A stretch of DNA of 40,608 bases from NCBI GenBank assembly GCA_946555345.1, contig CAMNSS010000022.1:1-40608 (forward strand). Reading direction: 5' to 3'. Positions 8,121 through 16,434 of the stretch are shown in pieces. A model generated the notes under the pieces. It saw only the letters and a program-made list of their open reading frames with translations. It did no database searches and was not told the DNA's origin. The translations under genes were made by a program, and so were the position numbers. Every line of letters starts with the position of its first letter. Position 1 is the first letter of the stretch. The stretch is from an uncultured Eubacterium sp. (GTDB lineage: Bacteria; Bacillota; Clostridia; Peptostreptococcales; Anaerovoracaceae).

Positions 8121-9178
8121 TCATTCTCCTTTTTCGTCTGTTTTTCTGCCTTCTTCTGCGCTTCCTTTTCCAATTCTTTCTCCAGTGCGCTTGCCGGATG
8201 CTTCAAAACCTCGTCGTATACATCCACCGTATACACCTGGTTTCCTTCTTCATCCATGAACGTAACGTCGTCGATCACGGACTGCTCTTGATTGTATGCG
8301 ATAATCCTGATCCTGGTAAAGACGTTGCGCCCGTTTTTATCGATGACGTAGACGCCCTTCTGCCCGTCCTTTTCGATGATGCACTTGTTATCGATGATAA
8401 GCCCTTCATTATCGCTGGTAACGATGCTCATTTCCTCTGCCCGGCTTTCGCTGAACGCCTCATAAAAAACATTGAGGTAAAAAATAACGCGGAAGTCATC
8501 GCTGTCCTTTTCCTTGCTGATGCTCTGGATCTTTGCCTTCACGCTGCCTTCCGGTAATTCCAGGGTAACGCTGCGGCCTTCGCTGTAAGTCTCCGCCGTA
8601 TCCCGGTCCACCCAGCATAATATGTACCAGGCGTCATCCCAGGACACCTTGTAGACAGGCTCGCCCTTGATCACGGATTTCCGCTCCAGGCTGGCCGGAT
8701 GATAAGAAAGGCTTTCTACCTTCTCCCGTTTTATTTTCTCCATCCGCGCCGGAGTAAAGTAATCCTCATAACCGTCGATTTGCAGGCTGAAAACCCCGCT
8801 CATCGGCGATGTGTATTCTTCGGAAAGGCCATCGTAACCTTTCAGCCGCTTGGTATATTCGCTAAACCTGGGTTCTTCCTCACTTTCCCCTCCCTTTGGC
8901 GTTACGGAAACGAGGGGCGTGCCTTTTTTAATGGAAGACCCCTCCGCCACAAGGTAGCCGATATCCCCTGATTCTGCGGCAATCCCGATCTTTTCATCCT
9001 TGATAAAATATCCTGTCGTATCATAGGATAACTTGAGGTTGCCTGGTTTCAGGGTCTGTGTGGTTTCAAAGATATCCGTAACCCGCGGCAAAACTTCGAC
9101 AACCACATATAGTAGAATTAACAGCACAACATAAATACATATTGCCTTTTTGGTATGTTTCGAAAGCTTGTTCTTCAT
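8117..9178 (-). CDS. HlyD-like single-span membrane adaptor protein
   Basis: A 353-residue protein with a short basic N-terminus, one membrane helix (about 12-31) and an extracytoplasmic region with biotinyl/lipoyl-like barrel segments, resembling HlyD-family periplasmic adaptors. It ends in a highly charged E/K/Q coiled tail. Proteins of this type precede yggS-sepF in many Clostridia, with no known role; the neighbourhood suggests cell-envelope or division work. The start is the only Met before the membrane helix, and no shine-dalgarno is seen. A good promoter whose -10 ends six bases before the ATG suggests a leaderless message. Confidence 0.82.
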   Translation of the reverse strand: MKNKLSKHTKKAICIYVVLLILLYVVVEVLPRVTDIFETTQTLKPGNLKLSYDTTGYFIKDEKIGIAAESGDIGYLVAEGSSIKKGTPLVSVTPKGGESEEEPRFSEYTKRLKGYDGLSEEYTSPMSGVFSLQIDGYEDYFTPARMEKIKREKVESLSYHPASLERKSVIKGEPVYKVSWDDAWYILCWVDRDTAETYSEGRSVTLELPEGSVKAKIQSISKEKDSDDFRVIFYLNVFYEAFSESRAEEMSIVTSDNEGLIIDNKCIIEKDGQKGVYVIDKNGRNVFTRIRIIAYNQEQSVIDDVTFMDEEGNQVYTVDVYDEVLKHPASALEKELEKEAQKKAEKQTKKENE

Positions 9179-9184
9179 TGTCTT

Positions 9185-9213
9185 ATTTTACACCAAAGAT
9201 TTCCGGCTTGCAA
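9185..9213 (-). promoter_or_regulatory. Promoter of the hlyD-yggS-sepF-divIVA-lspA-rluD operon
   Basis: On the minus strand TTGCAA (9213-9208), 17 nt, TAAAAT (9190-9185). It lies in the 39-nt gap between the trmD stop and the hlyD-like ATG. The -10 box ends only 6 nt before the start codon, so the transcript would begin at or next to the ATG. Confidence 0.6.
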
Positions 9214-9217
9214 TGCG

Positions 9218-10411
9218 CTATGTCCTTATTTTCTCTATTTCTTCGACGATTTTAGCCTCGTCCTTGGAAAACCGGCTTTTATCCTGTATAAATTGATCGT
9301 ATAAATCAGGACGGCGCTGTTTCGTCAGCAAAAGAGCCTCCCGGAATCTCCACAAGGCAATCAGCTTATGGTTGCCGGAAACCAGCACTTCGGGAACTTG
9401 CATCCCGCAGTATTCCCGCGGCTTCGTATATTGCGGATGTTCCAAAAGCCCCGAATAAATGGATTCATCCAGGGCAGAATGTTCATTGCCCAAAACGCCG
9501 GGCAGCATCCTGGCGACGGAATCGATCAGGACCATAGCTGGAAGCTCCCCGCCCGTAAGGACGTAATCGCCGATCGACACTTCTTCGATGTCCCAATAAT
9601 CCAGCGCCCGCTGGTCCACGCCCTCGTAATGCCCGCACAGGATCACAAACGAATCGAGCTTTGCCAGCTCCTTAATCTTTTCAGCATCGAGGATTTTGCC
9701 GCGGGGCGACATATATACGATTTTCTTCTCCGCCGCATCTACCGATTGCAGTGCGCCGAAGATGGGATCAGCCATCATCACCATGCCCCCGCCGCCGCCA
9801 AACGGATAATCATCGGCTTTGTTGTGCTTGTCATGGCTGAACGCCCTGATATCCGTAAATTGCAACTTTAGAAGACCCTTTTCCACAGCTCTTCCCAAAA
9901 TGCTGCTTCCGATTACCGAATGGAACATCTCCGGAAACAGCGTCAGTACATCTATGTTCATCGCCTTGCGACCGTTTTCTCCCAGCGGCGGATTATATGG
10001 GCCATACGCCCCGCTGGCGGCTGCGGGCAGCTCGCTGGCAGGTGATGCAGCTCCCCCGCTTTCCCGCTCGCCCAGCGGTCCGTTTGCCCGCTTTTCTTTC
10101 TGTCCGGCTGTGCGCTGCGCATTTTCCCCATTTTCCGCCGCACGCTGCATACATTCACCTTTTGGCGCATCACGCTCCGCCAGTAGCGCGCTTTCTTGTG
10201 CTGTGGGCGGTACGTTTCCCCCATTTTCCTGTAGCTTATCTTCGGGCTGCGCACCTGCGTTTTCTTCCCCTGCGTCAGGCCGCTTCACATCCCGTTCGGT
10301 TGTGGATTGCCCGTCTGTGGGCCGTCCGGCTTCCCCATCTGCACATTTCGCATTTTGCCCTGCCCTGCTCCTCACCCATTTGCATACGATGCATTTATTC
10401 CAACTGCCCAT
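9218..10411 (-). CDS. trmD: tRNA (guanine-N1)-methyltransferase with a long N-terminal extension
   Basis: Residues 151-397 are a complete TrmD: the core starts MNIDVLTLFPEMFHSV at 9961 and holds the trefoil-knot SAM-binding segments (YMSPRG, ILCGHYEGVDQRA, EEVSIGDYVLTGGELPA). It methylates G37 of tRNAs. The frame stays open for another 150 codons upstream, encoding a hydrophilic segment rich in E, G, A, N, Q and P with internal repeats. The ATG at 10411 has AAGG at 7 nt and lies 30 nt after rimM, whereas the ATG at 9961 has only a poorly spaced AAGG. I therefore call the longer form, but the core start cannot be excluded. rplS, the usual downstream partner, is absent. Confidence 0.85.
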   Translation of the reverse strand: MGSWNKCIVCKWVRSRAGQNAKCADGEAGRPTDGQSTTERDVKRPDAGEENAGAQPEDKLQENGGNVPPTAQESALLAERDAPKGECMQRAAENGENAQRTAGQKEKRANGPLGERESGGAASPASELPAAASGAYGPYNPPLGENGRKAMNIDVLTLFPEMFHSVIGSSILGRAVEKGLLKLQFTDIRAFSHDKHNKADDYPFGGGGGMVMMADPIFGALQSVDAAEKKIVYMSPRGKILDAEKIKELAKLDSFVILCGHYEGVDQRALDYWDIEEVSIGDYVLTGGELPAMVLIDSVARMLPGVLGNEHSALDESIYSGLLEHPQYTKPREYCGMQVPEVLVSGNHKLIALWRFREALLLTKQRRPDLYDQFIQDKSRFSKDEAKIVEEIEKIRT

Positions 10412-10441
10412 TCGCACACCTTACGTCCTTCCCCGCAAACA

Positions 10442-10939
10442 TCAGAGATCGAGAAGCCCTGCTGGAAGCCTCACCTCGATTTCTCCCTGCCGCATATCGA
10501 TATTTATCACAAATTCATCCACCTTGGGAATCAAAAGCTGTTTTCCGTTTTCCCGCTCCACCTCAAAGATATCCTGCGCCGTATTTTGCAGGACATTGAC
10601 AACCTTGCCGAGCGGCGTGCCGTCCTGCTCCTTTACAGCCATGCCGATCAGGTCCCGCACATAAAACTGCCCTGCGGGAAGCACGGGCAGGTCCGCCTCC
10701 GTGATAAAAAGATCCTTGCCCTTGGCCGCTTCCGCACCGTTCCGGTCGTCGATCCCGGAAAGCTTTAAAATCACCATGTGCTTTTGCAGCCTCACGTTTT
10801 CCACTGCAAGAAGCGCATCCCCCATATAGATAGCATCCGCTCTTTCATATGCCTCCGGGCTATCCGAATAGTTGTAGACCTTGACCTCGCCTTTCAGCCC
10901 CACCGCATTCACGATTTTTCCAATTTTTATCTTTTCCAT
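10442..10939 (-). CDS. rimM: Ribosome maturation factor RimM
   Basis: A protein of about 165 residues. The N-terminal RimM barrel begins KIKIGKIVNAVGLKGEVKVYNYSD, and a PRC-barrel C-terminal domain includes GQFYVRDLIGMAVKEQDG and the QLLIPKVDEFV block. It assists 30S maturation near the 3' domain head and binds S19. The frame is open to 10969, but the ATG at 10939 is preceded by GGAAA at a usable distance and starts at the conserved region. It lies between khpA and trmD in the standard order, with a strong hairpin upstream (10964-10994). Confidence 0.93.
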   Translation of the reverse strand: MEKIKIGKIVNAVGLKGEVKVYNYSDSPEAYERADAIYMGDALLAVENVRLQKHMVILKLSGIDDRNGAEAAKGKDLFITEADLPVLPAGQFYVRDLIGMAVKEQDGTPLGKVVNVLQNTAQDIFEVERENGKQLLIPKVDEFVINIDMRQGEIEVRLPAGLLDL

Positions 10940-10963
10940 TTCGATTTCCATATAATACAGCAC

Positions 10964-10994
10964 AGGCACATATACCGTAACAATATATGTGCCT
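10964..10994 (-). promoter_or_regulatory. Perfect 11-bp hairpin between khpA and rimM
   Basis: Arms AGGCACATATA (10964-10974) and TATATGTGCCT (10984-10994) are perfect complements around a 9-nt loop. No U-run follows on the minus strand, so it is not a standard terminator. It may set mRNA processing or stability between khpA and rimM. A weak promoter (TTACGG-17-TATTAT) overlaps its downstream arm. Confidence 0.5.
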
Positions 10995-11016
10995 CTTATG
11001 CATCTCTTATGTGTCT

Positions 11017-11247
11017 TTATTGAACGATTTCAACCACTACCTTGGCGTTCGCTTTCGTGGCTGCCGCTTTCACGACGGTACGGATAGCCTTGGCGATCCT
11101 GCCCTGCTTTCCGATGACTTTTCCCATGTCTTCCGGCGCTACTTTCAGTTGTATCACCGTAGTGCCGTTTGACTGCGATTCTGAAATTTCAACTGCCTCC
11201 GGATGTTCAACCAGCGACTCTGTAATTGCACGAACTAACTCTACCAT
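11017..11247 (-). CDS. khpA: KH-domain RNA-binding protein KhpA
   Basis: A 76-residue protein that is one KH domain with the signature loop IGKQGRIAKAIR (GxxG type). KhpA pairs with KhpB and affects cell elongation and small-RNA biology in Gram-positives. The frame includes two earlier GTG codons; the ATG at 11247 is chosen because GGTGA lies six bases upstream and the family begins MVELVRAITESLV. It follows rpsP by 15 nt and precedes rimM, the normal Firmicutes order. Confidence 0.93.
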   Translation of the reverse strand: MVELVRAITESLVEHPEAVEISESQSNGTTVIQLKVAPEDMGKVIGKQGRIAKAIRTVVKAAATKANAKVVVEIVQ

Positions 11248-11262
11248 TGGTTTCACCACTTT

Positions 11263-11502
11263 CTATAAGATGCCGCTTTTTTTGAACAGCTTCTTTACTG
11301 TATCTGTTGGCTGCGCACCGTCTCCTAGCCATTTTTTCGCTCTTTCTTCATCGATTTTGATGTCGGCAGGATCGGTCAGTGGGTTATAATAGCCGATTTC
11401 CTCGATGAACTTGCCGTCGCGCGGCGCCCTCACGTCTGCAACTACCACGCGGTAAAAAGGTTTCTTGTGCGCTCCCATTCTCTTCAGTCTGATCTTAACC
11501 AT
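11263..11502 (-). CDS. rpsP: 30S ribosomal protein S16
   Basis: A 79-residue, full-length S16 with the N-terminal family pattern [20 protein letters not shown] and the GYYNPLTDP loop. It is an assembly protein of the 30S body. GGAGG precedes the ATG. It sits between ffh (58 nt away) and khpA in a conserved ribosome and translocation operon. Confidence 0.98.
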   Translation of the reverse strand: MVKIRLKRMGAHKKPFYRVVVADVRAPRDGKFIEEIGYYNPLTDPADIKIDEERAKKWLGDGAQPTDTVKKLFKKSGIL

Positions 11503-11559
11503 TCTCTTATTTCCTCCTAAATATCATAATTTAATAATTGTTTATCCTGTACAGGGATG

Positions 11560-12900
11560 TTAAAACCCCCGGAACATTCGATTCATTTTGCCGCCCTTGC
11601 CCATGAAACGCTTCATCATCTTCCGCGATTCTTCATAACGTTTCACAAGCTGGTTGATTTTCGAGACGGGCTGTCCTGACCCGGCGGAGATCCGCCGCCT
11701 CCTGCTGGCGTTGAGGATGGATGGGTTTTCCCGCTCCTTCCTGGTCATGGACTGGATAATCGCTTCCATCTGGGCGAACTCTTTTTCGCTTTTTTGCATA
11801 TCCATGTTCTTCATCGCCTTATTGTTTGCGCCCACGCCCGGCATCATGTCCAGCACTTTGCCAATGCCGCCCATTTTCTTGATTTGCCCCATCTGCTCCA
11901 GAAAATCCTCCAGCGTAAAGCTGCTTTTCCGTATTTTCCGTTCCAGTTCGAGGGCTTTCTTTTCGTCGTAATCTTCCTGCGCTTTCTCAATCAGGGTCAG
12001 CATGTCCCCCATGCCCAGGATTCTGCCCGCCATCCGTTCCGGATGGAACGGTTCTAAAGCGTCAAATTTTTCGCCTACGCCGACGAATTTGATCGGCCTT
12101 CCCGTCACTTTTTTCGTGGAAAGCGCTGCGCCGCCCCTCGAATCGCCGTCCATCTTGGTCATGATAATGCCGTCTATGCCGAGCTTATTATGGAAACCTT
12201 CCGCCGCATTTACGGCATCCTGCCCGGTCAGTGCATCCACCACCAAAAGGATCTCGTGCGGCTTGACCGCTGATTTGATGGTAACGAGTTCTTCCATCAG
12301 TTCTTCATCGATTTGGAGGCGTCCCGCCGTATCGACGATCAGCACATTACAGCCTCTGCGCTCCGCTTCCTTCATTGCCGCCAGTGCGATCTTCTCCGGC
12401 TTTTGGCAGTCCCGCATGGTGAATACCGGCGTATCCACAGCGTTCCCGACGACTTCCAGCTGGTCGATCGCCGCAGGCCTGTATATATCGCAGGCGCAGA
12501 GCATTGGGTTCTTGCCGTTTTTCTTCAAATAGTTTGCCAGCTTGCCGCAGGTAGTCGTCTTACCTGTACCCTGAAGACCGACCATCAGGTAAACGGTAAA
12601 ACCTTTCGGGGAATAGGTGAGCTTGCTTCCCGTGCCGCCCATCAGCTCGGTCAGCTCTTCGTTTACGATTTTGATAACCTGCTGTCCTGGCGTCAGGCTA
12701 GCCATGACTTCCTCGCCCAAGGACTTCTCCTTGACGCCTGCCACAAATTCCTTCACGACCTTGAAGTTGACGTCCGCTTCCAAAAGCGCCAGCTTGACTT
12801 CGCGCATGGCAGCGTTGATATCGGCTTCCGTCAAGCTTCCCTTGCCTTTCAGCCCTTGAAATACGCCTTGCAGTTTTTCTGATAATCCTTCAAATGCCAT
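11560..12900 (-). CDS. ffh: Signal recognition particle protein Ffh (SRP54)
   Basis: A 446-residue protein with an N-domain helical bundle (1-~90), the G domain with GLQGTGKTTTCGKLA (G1), DTAGRLQIDEEL (G3) and TKMDGDSRGGAALS (G4 region), and the methionine-rich M domain (about 300-446) ending FMGKGGKMNRMFRGF. It binds 4.5S RNA and signal sequences and delivers ribosomes to FtsY. AGGA precedes the ATG. It follows ylxM by 4 nt, so the two are cotranscribed. The gene encoding 4.5S RNA is not in this window. Confidence 0.98.
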   Translation of the reverse strand: MAFEGLSEKLQGVFQGLKGKGSLTEADINAAMREVKLALLEADVNFKVVKEFVAGVKEKSLGEEVMASLTPGQQVIKIVNEELTELMGGTGSKLTYSPKGFTVYLMVGLQGTGKTTTCGKLANYLKKNGKNPMLCACDIYRPAAIDQLEVVGNAVDTPVFTMRDCQKPEKIALAAMKEAERRGCNVLIVDTAGRLQIDEELMEELVTIKSAVKPHEILLVVDALTGQDAVNAAEGFHNKLGIDGIIMTKMDGDSRGGAALSTKKVTGRPIKFVGVGEKFDALEPFHPERMAGRILGMGDMLTLIEKAQEDYDEKKALELERKIRKSSFTLEDFLEQMGQIKKMGGIGKVLDMMPGVGANNKAMKNMDMQKSEKEFAQMEAIIQSMTRKERENPSILNASRRRRISAGSGQPVSKINQLVKRYEESRKMMKRFMGKGGKMNRMFRGF

Positions 12901-12904
12901 CGGA

Positions 12905-13492
12905 TTATTCCTCCAAATTATCTATAATTTCTTTTGCTTTCTTTAGCTCCCTGATTACGGCGGCCAATGTGCCTTGCGGTGCGGCGGATTCCATGCAATC
13001 GGCTGCTTGCAACGCTAAAAAACCTGCTCCAGCGGGCTTTGCATCCGGATGCACGGCGGCGGCCTCTGCCGCCTCTGCGCCCTTTTCAGATATTGCGGGT
13101 TTTCCAGCCTTTGCGGCTAAAAGGCCTTCCAAATCCGCTCCCCCGCCAAAACACCCTGCCGCAAGCCCCATATCTTGCGCCTCTGGAACGCCGTCTCTTT
13201 GCAGCTGCGCAATTACGCCATCTATAATTTCATCGATTTCGCTGATCGCAGTCCGGCTTTTTTCAAATTTCGCCACAAGCCCCAGCTTCGATTCGTATTC
13301 ATGCAACGCCTTTTCGGCATTCTTAAGCGCATCATGGACGCCCTGCCTGCTGATCTGAAATTCCCCGGCAATCTCCGACAGCGTGAGATTTTCTTCGTGA
13401 TATAGCGCAATCACTTCCCGCTGCCGTTTTGGAAGAAGCTGCCCATAAAAATCGTAAAGCAGGCTTGCCTGTGTAATGTCATCTATCTTCAT
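12905..13492 (-). CDS. ylxM: YlxM-family SRP-associated HTH protein with an insertion
   Basis: A 195-residue protein. Residues 1-100 are a sigma-70 region 4-like helix-turn-helix domain (LTLSEIAGEFQISRQGVHDAL) followed by a coiled coil, as in YlxM/UPF0122. Most relatives have about 110-130 residues. Here residues about 101-175 form an A/G/E-rich low-complexity insertion, and the usual C-terminal helix resumes at about 176 (LAAVIRELKKAKEIIDN). YlxM modulates SRP activity. ATG 13492 is chosen over the TTG at 13510 because AAAGGA lies 7 nt before it. It is the first gene of the ffh operon. Confidence 0.9.
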   Translation of the reverse strand: MKIDDITQASLLYDFYGQLLPKRQREVIALYHEENLTLSEIAGEFQISRQGVHDALKNAEKALHEYESKLGLVAKFEKSRTAISEIDEIIDGVIAQLQRDGVPEAQDMGLAAGCFGGGADLEGLLAAKAGKPAISEKGAEAAEAAAVHPDAKPAGAGFLALQAADCMESAAPQGTLAAVIRELKKAKEIIDNLEE

Positions 13493-13533
13493 CTCATCAT
13501 CCTTTGACAAGTAAAAACACTTGACGCTATGCC

Positions 13534-13562
13534 AGTATACAATATTGTTCCTGCATTGTCAA
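13534..13562 (-). promoter_or_regulatory. Strong promoter of the ylxM-ffh-rpsP-khpA-rimM-trmD operon
   Basis: Minus strand TTGACA (13562-13557), 17 nt, TATACT (13539-13534): near-consensus boxes. The predicted start is about 35 nt before the ylxM ATG, leaving a short leader that contains a 5-bp hairpin (CAAGT/ACTTG). Confidence 0.88.
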
Positions 13563-13580
13563 GCTTTTTTGCTTTGCATC

Positions 13581-14330
13581 TCAACTGGAGGCCTCCCCCC
13601 TTTTCTTCATCTGCCGCAACTCCTCTTTCTGGCAAGGTGTGAGCCGAAAACTCTCCCTTGCCTTTTGCAATGCTTTGTTATAGGTAAAAGCATCCAGCGT
13701 GCAGCTCTGCATAAATGCCCTGGTTTCATCGTAAAACTTCACGAAGCAGACCGAAAGCAGCCATGCGACAGCCATTTTCACATAATATCCCCCATGGGTA
13801 ATGCTTTCGGCGATCCGGAAAATACGTTCCAAATAGTCTTCCTTTACATAATAATCCAGCAGCATCACAACGCCGAAGCGGACATCATATTCCGAACCAG
13901 AGGCAAGGTATTTCTGCAAAAATGCATAAGTTTCATCCGGATATTTCTTCACTTCCTTTAGTCCTGCGCAGAAAGTATCGCAAACCGCCCAGTTTCTGAT
14001 TTTCGGGACAAACGCTTCGATCTGATGGAAAAAAGCATCCCGTTCAGGCTTTTTCTGGACGCCGATGAGCATTCCCTGGAGCATGATTTCTTCGTAGTAA
14101 TCATCGCCGGTCATGGCAATCAGGCTGTCTACGTCTTTATCCCATTTTTTGGAAAGCTCTTTCGCATACTGCCGCAGAACCGGCACCCGCACGCCGACGA
14201 TGGCCTGCTCCCCCGGAACAAGCTGGCTGTGAAATTCCTTGTATGCCTCGTCCCGCAAAGAAAAAATATCGTCCCGGATCGTTTTCTTTGTAATCATTTC
14301 GTTCGTTCCAACCGTAATGTTTTGATTCAT
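13581..14330 (-). CDS. DNA alkylation repair (AlkD-like HEAT-repeat) protein
   Basis: A 249-residue all-helical protein of the DNA alkylation repair family (AlkD/AlkC-like HEAT-type repeats). Recognisable blocks are GVRVPVLRQYAKEL, YYEEIMLQGMLIG, IRNWAVCDTFCAGL and YYVKMAVAWLLSVCFVKF. AlkD relatives excise bulky or positively charged alkylated bases; many clostridial homologues are untested, so glycosylase activity is inferred. The ATG has AAGGA 11 nt upstream; a second in-frame ATG at 14297 has GGAACGA upstream and could be the real start. It has its own unit, and its end faces the ylxM promoter. Confidence 0.85.
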   Translation of the reverse strand: MNQNITVGTNEMITKKTIRDDIFSLRDEAYKEFHSQLVPGEQAIVGVRVPVLRQYAKELSKKWDKDVDSLIAMTGDDYYEEIMLQGMLIGVQKKPERDAFFHQIEAFVPKIRNWAVCDTFCAGLKEVKKYPDETYAFLQKYLASGSEYDVRFGVVMLLDYYVKEDYLERIFRIAESITHGGYYVKMAVAWLLSVCFVKFYDETRAFMQSCTLDAFTYNKALQKARESFRLTPCQKEELRQMKKRGEASS

Positions 14331-14471
14331 TTCTATTTTTTTCCTTTTTTTCTTTTATTGCTTTTTAATTCCTGTTGTTTTTTCCACACACTTATGGTAT
14401 TTATTATAGTACAGTGCCGGCATAACCACAAGCAGGCACAAGCATTCTCACAGAAAGCGAGGCCATGAAGC

Positions 14472-14969
14472 ATGAGACGAAAAGACAGGGAAATGAACAA
14501 AGAATTTGCGTTAAGCATAGCGGATAAATGCGAATATGCCACACTGGCAATGGTTGACCCTGGCGGCAAGCCTTATTGCGTGCCAGTCACCATCGCCTGT
14601 GACGGCGGCGCCGTTTACTTTCATACCGCCAAGGAAGGGCAGAAAATAGATGCGCTCCGAAACAACCCTGCTGTATGCATGAGCTGTGTCGGGGACACCT
14701 GCCGGGCGACGGATAAATTTACCACCGAATTTGAATCAGCCATCCTGTATGGAAATGCTGCCGAAGTGAGTGCAGATAGCGAAAAGATCCATGCGCTCCG
14801 CCTGATCTGCCAGCGGCATACACCCGCCAATATGCACCAGTTCGACGCATCCATCGAAAAGAGCCTTTCCCGCACCGGCGTATGGAAAATAGAAATCACC
14901 AGCATCACCGGGAAACGGAAAAAATACGACAGACGCGGGGAAGAAATGAAGTTCGGCCGCATGGAGTAA
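14472..14969 (+). CDS. Pyridoxamine 5'-phosphate oxidase-like (NimA-type) flavoprotein
   Basis: A 165-residue FMN-binding split-barrel protein of the PNPOx-like/nitroimidazole-resistance family. The N-terminus MRRKDRE is the hallmark start of this family, so ATG 14472 (AGCGAGG 8 nt upstream) is preferred over ATG 14493. The core includes CEYATLAMVDPGGKPYCVPVTIACDGGAVYFHTAKEG (14539-14649), with the usual histidine, and a C-terminal GVWKIEITSITGKRKK block. Members bind FMN or heme; the substrate is unknown. It is divergent from the AlkD-like gene. Confidence 0.88.
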   Translation: MRRKDREMNKEFALSIADKCEYATLAMVDPGGKPYCVPVTIACDGGAVYFHTAKEGQKIDALRNNPAVCMSCVGDTCRATDKFTTEFESAILYGNAAEVSADSEKIHALRLICQRHTPANMHQFDASIEKSLSRTGVWKIEITSITGKRKKYDRRGEEMKFGRME

Positions 14970-15234
14970 CATAAAAAATGCAGAGGCAAATGGAGGCTAG
15001 TTGTACAAAGCAATGAAGGCCAGGCGTATAAAAACAGCAAAACAAATCAAAACCAAGCGCCGCAATCAGACAGTAAAAATACAGCGCACAAATCGAAAAA
15101 AGATGACTGACATAGGAAATGCGCCAGGCAAATGAATACAGCGGACAGTCAATCCGGCAGACAATTTAACATAAAGCCAACCGCCTGCCTTCCGCCTCAA
15201 CCAATGAATCAACAGATAAAAGGAGAAATTTATA

Positions 15235-16131
15235 ATGAAACGAAAAATCATTAAGATAAATGAAGAAAAATGCAACGGCTGCGGCCTTTGTGCAAAAGCC
15301 TGCCATGAGGGGGCAATCGGCATGATCGGCGGCAAAGCAAAGCTGCTGCGCGATGATTACTGTGACGGACTGGGCGACTGCCTTCCAGTATGCCCGGCAG
15401 ATGCCATATCCTTCGAGGAAAGGGAAGCTGCCGCTTATGACGAAGCCGCCGTAAAAGCCAACATGGCGCAAAATGCCAAAGGACAAACACACGCACATGA
15501 TTCCGGTGCGCCAAACACCGAAGCGCAGGCGCACGGCGATTGCGAATGCCATCACGGGCATCCGCATGAAGACAATCATGGACACGGCAAATGCGAAAAG
15601 CAACATGAACACGTGCATGGCCATAGCGGCGGCTGTATGTCAACAGCCTTCAACGGCGCAATTTCCAAAAACACAAGCTCTGGTTGCGGCGGCCACAATG
15701 CGCCTGCCGGTAAAGAAAACGCTGAATGCGGCGGCCACAATGCGCCCGCCGATTCCGCCGATATCCCTAGCGCACTCACGCACTGGCCGGTACAAATCAA
15801 ACTAGCTCCCATTCATGCACCGTATTTTGACGATGGGGATCTGCTGATCGCCGCTGACTGCTGCGCATATGCTTACGGCAATTTCCACGGAAAATTCATG
15901 GATGGCAAGATCACGCTCATCGGCTGTCCGAAGCTGGATATGATCAATTACGCCGAAAAGCTGACGGAAATCATCAAATCCAACCACATCAAAAGCATTA
16001 CCGTAGCCAGGATGGAAGTCCCATGCTGCGGCGGTATGGAACACGCTGTCAAGCAGGCGGTCGCAAGCAGCGGCAAAGATATCGCGCCAGAGATCATCAC
16101 CATCGGAATCGACGGCAGTTTAAAGGAATGA
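15235..16131 (+). CDS. 4Fe-4S ferredoxin-like protein with a His/Cys-rich insertion
   Basis: A 298-residue protein. Residues 1-60 are a dicluster ferredoxin-like module (C13xxC16xxC19xxxC23, then C43, C49 and C53). Residues about 181-298 are the conserved domain of an anaerobe family with LLIAADCCAYAYGNFH, ITLIGCPKLD and VPCCGGMEHAV motifs. Between them, residues about 79-175 are a His-, Cys-, Gly- and Asn-rich low-complexity stretch with runs such as HHGHPHEDNHGHG and a duplicated CGGHNAPA, which could bind metal. Its biochemical role is unknown; the family is often called an electron-transfer or ATP-binding ferredoxin protein. Start signal AGGAG. The preceding 265 nt hold no gene I can support. 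Confidence 0.85.
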   Translation: MKRKIIKINEEKCNGCGLCAKACHEGAIGMIGGKAKLLRDDYCDGLGDCLPVCPADAISFEEREAAAYDEAAVKANMAQNAKGQTHAHDSGAPNTEAQAHGDCECHHGHPHEDNHGHGKCEKQHEHVHGHSGGCMSTAFNGAISKNTSSGCGGHNAPAGKENAECGGHNAPADSADIPSALTHWPVQIKLAPIHAPYFDDGDLLIAADCCAYAYGNFHGKFMDGKITLIGCPKLDMINYAEKLTEIIKSNHIKSITVARMEVPCCGGMEHAVKQAVASSGKDIAPEIITIGIDGSLKE

Positions 16132-16156
16132 CAATAAGCAGAAAGATTGCCGAAGG

Positions 16157-16254
16157 GGATTAAAGAGGGTAACAGCCTGCGAAATGATTGCAGGGAATTT
16201 AAAGAGACAACAGATGAAAGAATTGCAAGGGATTGAAATGGGCAACAGCCTGCG
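16157..16254. repeat. Degenerate 72-nt direct duplication
   Basis: The 303-nt gap between the ferredoxin-like gene and the DUF554 gene holds no gene. Two copies of a GGGATTAAAGAGGGTAACAG-like sequence start at about 16157 and 16229. Only about 25 nt match well. Confidence 0.45.
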
Positions 16255-16434
16255 GAGGGATAACGGGTAAAACCGCCCAGACATAACAACTGGTAAATTT
16301 CTAAAAGCATAAAAGTTAATATGCGCTAACCAATACCGCTCTTTCAGAAACACTTACTGCAAACAAAACGGGCAGATGCGGCAAAGCCTTGGCTTGGTTG
16401 CATGATCAGGCCAGGATTTTGCCCGCATTTTTGC

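Noticed and set aside
9819-10664. Plus-strand ORF opposite trmD and rimM
   Set aside because: A shadow of GC-rich coding DNA on the other strand; the peptide is P/S/R/A-rich without a domain.
14970-15234. Possible leader peptide or riboswitch before the ferredoxin-like gene
   Set aside because: No conserved riboswitch core, no terminator and no short ORF with a ribosome-binding site.
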